Assembly: GCA_031216445.1 (NCBI GenBank)
Contig: CM062217.1
Span: forward strand, 24,979,001 to 25,043,000
DNA from: Lateolabrax maculatus
Lineage: Eukaryota > Chordata > Actinopteri > Acropomatiformes > Lateolabracidae
Length of the DNA: 64,000 nt
Direction: 5' to 3'
Below are positions 58,901-64,000 of the stretch, piece by piece. The notes under the pieces were generated by a model that searched no databases, was not told where the DNA came from, and saw only the letters and a program-made list of their open reading frames with translations. Position 1 is the stretch's first letter. Each line of letters opens with the position of its first letter. Position numbers and translations under genes: made by a program.

Positions 58901-61900
58901 AAACTCCTCTACTGCCTGATTCCCCCCCCCCCCCCCCCCCCGCTACAGGGAAAACCACGGCGGTGGGAGGCACCCCTGCGCACGGAAACAATTGCTGTAT
59001 TTTTCGTTTTGGTCGGAGTGTCAAACCACGTTATCAGCTTTCAGATTTAGGGAAGGCCTCGACTGCGTGACAACACACCTTCTATCTTCTGTCTGTCCTG
59101 CCAGAGAATGTGTATTGGCAGCTGAGTGAGGTGTCAACCCAGGTGACGCCTTTGTTGACGTGATGTTATTGTGTGAGTGGCCTTTACATTGGGACAATGA
59201 GGAGTGGCGAGATTCCTGGAGATACTTTCAATAAAGCAGGGTGAAGGTTTCATATATGATGTCACCCAGGGAAGCAGATTTCATTGTGACTTTGGGACCC
59301 AAATGACCAGCAATAAATTTACTGAGGGAACTGTGTAAACGACCCACCATTTTAGAGCAATTCATTGACAATACACACACAAAATACATTAGTAAATAGT
59401 ATTTCTTTTTTTTCAGCCTATAAAACATCAGAAAATGGTGTCTATCACCATTTTCTAAAGCTCAGCGTCTGCAGTGTTCCTCGTTTTCATTTAACCGATG
59501 GTTCCAAAACCCAAATATTGTCTTACGCATCGCATAAGACAAAGAAAAACAGCAAATCTTCACAACCGAGAAGATTGAAAACCATTGATGTTTGGCTTTT
59601 TTTTTTTTTTTTTAAATAAAGAAAAGACTTTAGCCTTAATGATGATTCAGTTACCAAAATGATAATAATAATACATTTTATCTATATAGTGCTTTTCAAG
59701 GTACTCAAAGTCGCTTTACAGAAGATAAAATCATCATAAAAGTTACACATTAAAAACATAGTATACATTAACATAAAAAAAACATAGTACATTCATCACA
59801 TACTAAAAGCAGTTCTATGCTACATGTAGCTGTTCAGAGGGAAGTCAGCACCAAATAAAACACATCATTCAAATATATTCACAAGTGACACAAAAAATGA
59901 AATTAAAAATAATCCAACTGAACATCTGGATATCTTTAACTGGCCACACACTGCACAATTTAGGCTGCCTATACCACACAGAGGATGCCCACCATCAGAC
60001 CAGTCAGAACTGGTCCTGATTCTTCCTTCCAAAACCACCTCTATGGAATCGGGAGCTGTCCCAATATAAGAAGCAGCTACTTATGACCGCAGCACACCCC
60101 AAACAGCCGGTTTGATCAGCTCCTGTAATCCGCCTCCTTTCACTCAGACCGAAGCTGTCAGAGTGTGGAGGACAAAGGGGCGATGTAATAAATATGAATG
60201 GGCTGGACCCCTGACGTGAGGGGCCCACATCAGTCAGAATATGAAATAAAACAGTCTGGACTTTATATTCCGGCTCGGGGGCATCTTGGAGTAACAGCTA
60301 CGACATGGCATTTATCCTGGGAATAAAAATAAGGAGGCTTTGATGGACAATAAAGGGGAAAAAAGCCACTGTTATTATGCAATGTTCATATTCTCAAACT
60401 GGATGAGGAGTTCAGCTTCTAGTATATGTGTGTAGTTTAGGAAGAATTAATGGGGGGGGGGCACATCCCCTTATGTGCTCTGAAACCCAAACCTTTGGCT
60501 TCAGCAGACTTTCCCAACCTCATAGAATCATTTTGGACCGGGTCCCCCTTCATGTGCTGCCTGGGGAACAACACATCCACATGGATGCTGGGATGTGTGA
60601 GGTGTGAGAGGAGGGGCTCCACTGTCATTGCTCATTCATGGCCTGCCTGGCCATTTTGGTTGGGAGGCCTTGTTCTGTACATGCCATGCAAACAACAATA
60701 GAGGGGATGAGGCAGCGGTCTGAGCGGCTCCTTGTGATTTCCTGTCGTTATCTAACAGGTCTGGTCTAACACAAAGGGATCACGGGTGCACCGACGGCTC
60801 GCCTAAATTGACCGAACAACAACAACAGGATCAACCTCACACCCCCCCCCCCCCCCCCCTTTCCCAGCCCACTGTAATATGTGGCACACTCATCCTATAA
60901 TAAAAAAGGCCTCTGGAATATTATACAGTCTGCACAGTGAAAATGCACATTGGACAAATTGCGCATTAAATTGTGTTTTTCGTGAGATGTGGGATGTGGC
61001 GGCCGGTCATTAGATGGGGGGTGCACCGTGCAGTCTGAGGGGTCTGCCCATTGTTGCAATCTGGTTTATTCGGTCGCTCTCTGCGTCAAAACCACCGTGG
61101 ACCACCACGCTCCATCTGGCTGCCCATATCACCCATGACTGTCTTCTCCTCCTCCTCAGACTCAGGTGTTCCCCTCACCATGAATGTGCTTTTAAAAAAA
61201 TTAATTAAAACATGCAACCCTGAATTTTAACCTCAGTGTCTATTTTTTTTCCCTCGATTGCTAAGCGTCATATATAAAAGCCATAAAACGGGGATCCTCT
61301 GGTTTTCTCCTGGCCCTGGCTGTTATTTCACTGGAAGCTACTCACCTTGAATATTCTCTACTGAGGTAACAGATGTGTCCGTGCTGTCCGCAGCCCAGGC
61401 GTCGTTCGCAGTGCGCTGGGAGACCATGGACACCATGGTCTGCAGCATTTTCTCCGGAGCGAAAAGTGATGTTTGTGCATCGGTGGATCTTTTACGCGCG
61501 CCTGTTAACCTGGAAATCGGCGCTGTTACTTGTTCCTTTTTGGCTGAATTTATTCCAAGATCGGGGGCGGCGGCGGCGGTGGTGGTGGTCGGGTCCGTTC
61601 TTGGAGGCTGGAAGGCGGTTGCAGTTTTAGAAATAGGGCTAGAAGCGGTGGTGGGGCCGGCAGAAACAATGGCAGGCGACGGCGTGAGCCCGGCTAGAGG
61701 CCCGAGAGCGACCCTGCTCCCGGGTAGAGTACGAGGCATGTCGGTGTGGAAGGTCTCCCAGGTGTCGGGGGCTGAGCCGGGCTTCCTGGAGATAGGCGAC
61801 GCATCGTAGTGGCTGATGCGAGGTGCAGCTTCAGAAAATCCGGTATATACATACAAAACAACCAGCAGGACCGGAGATATGCACATCATTAAGGACGTTA

Positions 61901-61907
61901 GCCTCAT
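35666..61907 (-). CDS. megf9: Multiple EGF-like domains protein 9, 617 aa, 6 exons
   Basis: MEGF9 is a single-pass surface glycoprotein with laminin-type EGF modules, expressed in neural tissue in mammals; its ligand is not firmly known. Six exons join with matching phases to 1854 nt. The order is signal peptide (1 to about 27), a Ser/Thr/Pro-rich region to about 188, five laminin-EGF modules (about 189-444), a mucin-like stalk (445-528), a transmembrane helix (about 529-551, FNIIILAVIILVVLLLLGFV) and a 66-residue cytoplasmic tail. The tail ([20 protein letters not shown], then [20 protein letters not shown]) is almost the same as I recall for mammalian MEGF9, whereas the stalks are not. Human MEGF9 has 602 residues and six exons. 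The start is the ATG at 61907, not the upstream in-frame GTG. The gene spans 26 kb and is divergent from ppp6c. Confidence 0.96.
36193..37613 (-). other. megf9: megf9 intron 5
   Basis: Non-coding. It contains short T-rich runs (37360-37400) and no recognised repeat or gene. Confidence 0.7.
37614..37883 (-). CDS. megf9: megf9 exon 5: laminin-EGF modules 4 and 5
   Basis: Acceptor ttcttgcgcag and donor gtaaga bound 270 nt. It encodes PVCDQCLPKYGGLHCDACSA and DCLRCINNTTGPQCQLCAPG, ending NCTRP before the split Thr codon. Confidence 0.95.
38386..38397 (+). promoter_or_regulatory. CTCF-like core motif
   Basis: CCACTAGGTGGC matches the vertebrate CTCF core CCASYAGRKGGC exactly. A 12-base match in 64 kb can arise by chance. 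Confidence 0.35.
38950..39180. repeat. ACCAACAGTCCAAA-type teleost repeat, copy 2
   Basis: Starts GTCGATTAATTGTTTAAGTA and carries the family's AATGCCAAACATTC and TGTTTTGGATTGTTGGTTTGAA blocks in antisense order. Diverged. Confidence 0.6.
39372..39472 (+). mobile_element. Short retroelement 3' end, related to 25960-26092
   Basis: GTACAATGAGAGCCACTTAA, then GTCGAATTCCTGGTGTGTC and the terminal GGTTCTGATTCTGA, make the same tail type as the copy at 26 kb. Confidence 0.45.
40568..40583 (+). repeat. Poly-G tract (16 G)
   Basis: Uninterrupted G run in megf9 intron 4; length uncertain. Confidence 0.8.
40960..41300. repeat. ACCAACAGTCCAAA-type teleost repeat, copy 3
   Basis: Contains GAGCTGAAACAAGTAGTCCA, a CAAGCATTTGGC block and CTTGGACTGTTTGTTGGACAA, then GGGAAATTGTGATGGGCATTT. 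This is the most complete copy in the window. Confidence 0.65.
42969..43118 (-). CDS. megf9: megf9 exon 4: laminin-EGF module 3
   Basis: Acceptor ctgtcctccag and donor gtcagt bound 150 nt encoding VCLNCEGHTQGSNCEECKPG through CAPCPCSNSTSTSTCHT. Phase 1 at both ends. Confidence 0.95.
43415..43441. repeat. Perfect hairpin, 12-bp arms, 3-base loop
   Basis: AAGGCCGACTCA, loop TGA, then TGAGTCGGCCTT. The arms are exact and GC-rich. Confidence 0.9.
44518..44552 (+). repeat. (CCA)n microsatellite
   Basis: About eleven CCA triplets with one AAC interruption; intronic. Confidence 0.9.
45263..45292. repeat. Perfect hairpin, 13-bp arms, 4-base loop
   Basis: AGCAACCCTGAAG, loop GTGT, then CTTCAGGGTTGCT. 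It lies 328 bp downstream of megf9 exon 3 in transcript direction. Confidence 0.9.
45620..45759 (-). CDS. megf9: megf9 exon 3: laminin-EGF module 2
   Basis: Acceptor gcccctttcag and donor gtgagt bound 140 nt. Joined to exon 2 this reads HLCDSSGICVCKTGVYGPKC and continues to CRPCQCHNHTNYCHPQS. Confidence 0.95.
45866..45884 (+). repeat. (TG)n microsatellite
   Basis: Short TG run close to megf9 exon 3. Confidence 0.85.
46918..46955 (+). repeat. (ATT)n microsatellite
   Basis: About twelve ATT triplets, followed by degenerate copies to about 46985. Confidence 0.95.
47900..47921 (+). repeat. (AC)n microsatellite
   Basis: Eleven AC units in megf9 intron 2. Confidence 0.9.
48080..48405. repeat. 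ACCAACAGTCCAAA-type teleost repeat, copy 4
   Basis: Contains TTGTTTTGTCCAACCAACAG, the TCCAAAGATATCTAATTTAC block, ATGTTTGGCATC and the end TAATTGTTTCAGCTGCAG, a typical terminus of the family. Confidence 0.7.
49625..49885. repeat. ACCAACAGTCCAAA-type teleost repeat, copy 5 (diverged)
   Basis: Begins with GCGATTAGTCGATCAATTATTG and ends with GGGCTAATCGATAATGAAAACA. The centre is diverged. Confidence 0.5.
50386..50400 (+). repeat. Poly-G tract (15 G)
   Basis: Uninterrupted G run in megf9 intron 2; length uncertain. Confidence 0.8.
54341..54673. mobile_element. MITE-like percomorph repeat with terminal inverted repeats
   Basis: The left end AAAAGGATAGTTCAACATT is the imperfect inverse of the right end AATGTCAAACTATTCCTTTA. 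Inside are AGTCAGATGAGAAGATCGATGG and GTTAGCTTAACTTAGCATAA, hallmarks of an abundant percomorph repeat. Fragments of the same ends occur near 42598 and 51700. Confidence 0.7.
56928..57132 (-). CDS. megf9: megf9 exon 2: laminin-EGF module 1 and start of 2
   Basis: Acceptor ctccacccag and donor gtcagg bound 205 nt. The segment encodes GLCNCSSGSEGILDPDECDQ, KTGQCSCVSGYAGLKCEDCE and CACDSYGAVNHLCD with the standard laminin-EGF cysteine spacing. Confidence 0.95.
58663..58704 (+). repeat. 14-bp G-rich minisatellite, 3 exact copies
   Basis: GTGTGGGGTAGGGG is repeated three times without change. Runs of four to five G spaced by 2-3 bases could form a G-quadruplex on the plus strand, which is antisense to megf9. 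Confidence 0.95.
58922..58941 (+). repeat. Poly-C tract (20 C)
   Basis: Uninterrupted C run; length uncertain. Confidence 0.85.
59405..59605. repeat. ACCAACAGTCC-family related repeat, copy 6, with 11-bp hairpin
   Basis: Blocks TAAAACATCAGAAAATGGTG, AACCCAAATATTGTCTTACG and CATAAGACAAAGAAAAACAG match the abundant repeat. AGAAAATGGTG / CACCATTTTCT form a perfect 11-bp stem around TCTAT at 59430-59456. Confidence 0.65.
60842..60859 (+). repeat. Poly-C tract (18 C)
   Basis: Uninterrupted C run; length uncertain. Confidence 0.85.
61346..61907 (-). CDS. megf9: megf9 exon 1: signal peptide and Ser/Thr-rich region
   Basis: The ATG at 61907 starts MRLTSLMMCISPVLLVVLYV, a signal peptide probably cut after SEA. 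A low-complexity Pro/Thr/Ala region includes DPTTTTAAAAPD, encoded by a GGC/GGT triplet run on the plus strand. The donor is GTGAGT after CAAG, leaving phase 1. Unlike the mammalian protein, the Pro-rich region is short. Confidence 0.92.
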
Positions 61908-62200
61908 ATTCACTTTCCGCTCTCCATGTAAGCCCCAGTAGCGGTCTCTCTCAGACCTTTCCCTGAATGGACGCGTACTCCACCATTGATGTCCCCCGGC
62001 GGCGTACGCGGCTTGTTTGTTGCCCTATGAACCACAGTCAACACTTCACCTGCGCCCGCAACCGACCATGCTGCCGCCCGGCCGGGACTGACGTGCGGCT
62101 CGGCCAATGGGAGGGACGTACGCCTCCGAGCGCTCGCTCATTCGCTGGTTGGACGGTCGTCGTGACGCCCACGAGAAGACAGTATATTGGAAATTATCAA
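61908..62200 (-). promoter_or_regulatory. megf9: Probable megf9 promoter / CpG-rich 5' region
   Basis: CpG-dense sequence continues from exon 1 to about 62165 (for example CCCCCGGCGGCGTACGCGGC on the plus strand). AT-rich sequence follows. This fits the 5' end of a CpG-type promoter; the start site is not known. Confidence 0.5.
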
Positions 62201-62826
62201 ATATAACGTCATCAAAACATAACCGGTTCCGTTCAGAAATTCAATTGAAGGAAGAGTATTTTTTGTAAAGATGGTGCGCTTATGAGATAATATTACATAG
62301 TTTGATACAGCCGAGGTGTGCTCCTCCATAGTCGTGGATTCATGTTTTTGGTGAAAGGTTCATTACCTACCTGTCTTAATGCTTTATGTTTCACACCTAG
62401 AGCCGTATCACTCTTTTAGAAGAAAACATAATTAATCTTGATTGATTGCTAAATACGAATATATGTAATTACAATATCTGGTGCAGTTATTTTTACTTTG
62501 TTTACAAAAGGAGTTATTCAATGTTTTTTTAACTATGCTATGATAACTGGATGGCGCCTCAATATTTTAACACGTAGAAATGCGCGGCTGTAGGCTACAA
62601 AATATTTGCGCCCTTCCCATTGCGAAACTGCGCTTCTAAACTTTTATTTTGAACGTCGTCTGCGGAAATAGTAGTATGCCTTGGCGTCTGCCTTGACGCT
62701 CGTGAAGTTATAGCAGAGAGGAGCATCTTTGGTTGTAGGTCTGCTGCACGGATCTATTACACGAAGAAACCTTGCAATACATCCATGGTGTGCTGTGCTG
62801 AGTGTCTAGTCGGGAGCGTGTATTCG

Positions 62827-62877
62827 CCTCCAGTGGTCACAGAGCGTAACACCTCTGTCTAGTTTAAAGGTTTTATT
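62827..62877 (+). repeat. Direct repeat, copy 1
   Basis: CCTCCAGTGGTCACAGAGCG, then TAACACCTCTGTCTAGTTTA and AAGGTTTTATT; paired with 63000-63055 about 173 bp away. Confidence 0.75.
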
Positions 62878-62999
62878 TTGAAAGGGTCTGCTCTTGGTAG
62901 GCGTGATGGTTGGTCTGTAGTTGGTATCATGGCTGGATTGGTCTGTGGTTGGTGTGTGGACGTTTATATCGTGGTTGTGGTTTAAAATCAGTGTACACT

Positions 63000-63055
63000 G
63001 CCTTCCGCTGGTCACAATGCGTAACATGCATCTCTGTTTAATGGAAAGGTTTTAT
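63000..63055 (+). repeat. Direct repeat, copy 2
   Basis: CCTTCCGCTGGTCACAATGC, then GTAACATGCATCTCTGTTTA and AAAGGTTTTATT. About 80% like copy 1 by eye. Confidence 0.75.
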
Positions 63056-63205
63056 TCGAACATTTTGTCTAGTCAGATTCTTTATTTATTCAACAACATA
63101 TGTATTCATTCTTTTATTGTTTTCATTTTCTCCTTAACTTCAATCCGCTTCAATTATTTGCTTTAATCTTAATTCCGAACGAGCCGCTGTAGTTACTCCC
63201 TGTGA

Positions 63206-63219
63206 ACACTAGAGGGCAG
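63206..63219 (+). promoter_or_regulatory. CTCF-like motif upstream of ppp6c
   Basis: ACACTAGAGGGCAG matches 13 of 14 positions of the CTCF core consensus. It lies about 340 bp upstream of the ppp6c ATG. Confidence 0.4.
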
Positions 63220-63559
63220 GAACACGCAGGTAACCCTACCTGTTGACGCCACCTGCATCAAGTCGGACACAACATCACAGCAGTACTTCCGGTGAAAACC
63301 ATCAAAATAAAATGTCTGCAACACACATACATTCTAACATGCATTATTGCGGAGGAAAGAGGACACGCGCGCGTCGTATCTTCAGTTTATTTTTGAATCC
63401 GAAGTTGCAGCCTGGTTTTCAATAGTTTGGCTGTCATAAGTCAGAAATGTTAACACGCCACTAGGTCGTGTTCGTTAGGTGGCAGCAGAGGGAGCAACTC
63501 GTGCAGCTCAGCTCAAAGTGTTGCAGGAAGTTGTGCATGACTAACGTTAGCTAGCTGCC

Positions 63560-63634
63560 ATGGCGCCTCTAGATCTGGATAAATATGCAGAAATTGCGAA
63601 GCAGTGTAAATACCTCCCAGAGAACGACCTGAAG
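63560..63634 (+). CDS. ppp6c: Protein phosphatase 6 catalytic subunit, exon 1 (3'-truncated by window edge)
   Basis: PPP6C is the catalytic subunit of the PP6 Ser/Thr phosphatase, which acts in cell-cycle control and DNA-damage and innate signalling. The 25 codons start at ATG (context GCCATGG, a strong Kozak match) and read MAPLDLDKYAEIAKQCKY then LPENDLK, before donor gtaaac in phase 0. Human PPP6C starts MAPLDLDKY and continues CKYLPENDLK (recalled), so identity is clear despite the short length. The remaining exons lie beyond the window; the rest of the sequence to 64000 is intron 1. Confidence 0.94.
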
Positions 63635-64000
63635 GTAAACGTGATTTCATAGAAATGTTTTTGACGAGGACGCGCGATGAGTCTGTAATGGTAATGTCAG
63701 CTTACGTTGTAACGGTGTAATTAGCTAGCGTTAGCTTCCGCTAGCTAGTGAGGTTAGCCCGCGGGGCTCTTCATCTATCGGCCGGAAGTCAACACTGAAG
63801 AGAAACCGTTCAGGTTTAGTTAAGAACTAGTCCAAATGTCTTATCTAATGTTAGCGGAGCAGGAATGAGAGGGAGCTGCCTTGGTGTGCCTTAATCTGCC
63901 GCCGTCGACGTGTCCAGACGCCCTCAGTGACCGGGGGATGCGGACTGTCGTGATGGTGCTGTGACAGCTGATTGTTTATTACCGGTCTGGACCGAAAATG
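63635..64000 (+). other. ppp6c: Start of ppp6c intron 1
   Basis: CpG-containing sequence after the exon 1 donor. It has several TTAGCTAGC-like stretches and no coding features. Confidence 0.7.

Larger units (their letters stand above)
57133..61345 (-). other. megf9: megf9 intron 1
   Basis: Contains a G-rich 14-bp tandem repeat (58663), C20 and C18 runs, an ACCAACAGTCC-related repeat with a hairpin (about 59405-59605) and a TATATAGTGCTTTTCAAGGT-type LINE 3'-end fragment near 59680-59720. No gene was recognised. Confidence 0.65.
62200..63559. other. Region between divergent megf9 and ppp6c
   Basis: About 1.36 kb without a gene. It has a pair of direct repeats (62827-62877 and 63000-63055) and two CTCF-like matches (63206, 63482). 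The last ~120 bp are probably the ppp6c core promoter and 5' UTR. Confidence 0.5.

Noticed and set aside
1..64000. CRISPR arrays, bacterial operons, tRNA or rRNA genes
   Set aside because: No regularly spaced palindromic repeats with unique spacers, no Shine-Dalgarno-linked gene runs, and no complete cloverleaf or rRNA motif were seen. The content is vertebrate.

Overview
The window looks like genomic DNA from a bony fish, most likely a percomorph teleost. It has long introns with GT-AG junctions, many short interspersed repeats of types common in percomorph genomes, L2-type LINE fragments, solo LTRs and simple repeats. No bacterial, viral or CRISPR-type system is present. The supported protein-coding content is four vertebrate genes whose human relatives all lie on the long arm of chromosome 9 (from memory: TNFSF15 9q32, MEGF9 9q33.2, PPP6C 9q33.3, SH3GLB2 9q34.1). 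This suggests a conserved but locally reshuffled synteny block.

Layout. (1) Bases 570-13835, plus strand: the 3' two thirds of sh3glb2 (endophilin-B2). Ten coding exons run from within the N-BAR domain to the stop codon; the 5' exons lie outside the window. Four of the exons are very small (12, 63, 24 and 15 nt), all of them frame-preserving cassettes. The introns hold an L2 LINE 3' end, an L2 reverse-transcriptase fragment, a 1.1-kb terminal-inverted-repeat element with target duplication, a tRNA-SINE-like fragment and a solo LTR. (2) About 13.8-27.4 kb: the 3' UTR and a repeat-rich interval with a second copy of the LTR in opposite orientation (perfect 5-bp target duplication), an internally deleted L2 LINE and another L2 3' end. 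(3) Bases 29395-32879, minus strand: a complete four-exon TNF-superfamily ligand of 254 residues, best matched to TNFSF15/TL1A, with a 548-bp GC-rich minisatellite and an inverted pair of repeats in intron 1. (4) Bases 35666-61907, minus strand: complete megf9, six exons and 617 residues: signal peptide, Ser/Thr-rich stalk, five laminin-type EGF modules, mucin-like stalk, one transmembrane helix and a conserved cytoplasmic tail. (5) From 63560, plus strand: exon 1 of ppp6c (protein phosphatase 6 catalytic subunit), divergent from megf9 with about 1.65 kb between the start codons.

The genes do not form an operon or a shared pathway. sh3glb2 shapes membranes, the TNF ligand signals between cells, megf9 is a cell-surface glycoprotein and ppp6c is a Ser/Thr phosphatase. 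The most interesting signals are the microexon architecture of sh3glb2, the inverted pair of solo LTRs that brackets its last coding exon, the minisatellite inside the TNF-ligand intron, and a few perfect short hairpins. I found no evidence for a wholly new system. All exon borders were set by eye from splice signals, reading-frame continuity and remembered family sequences.
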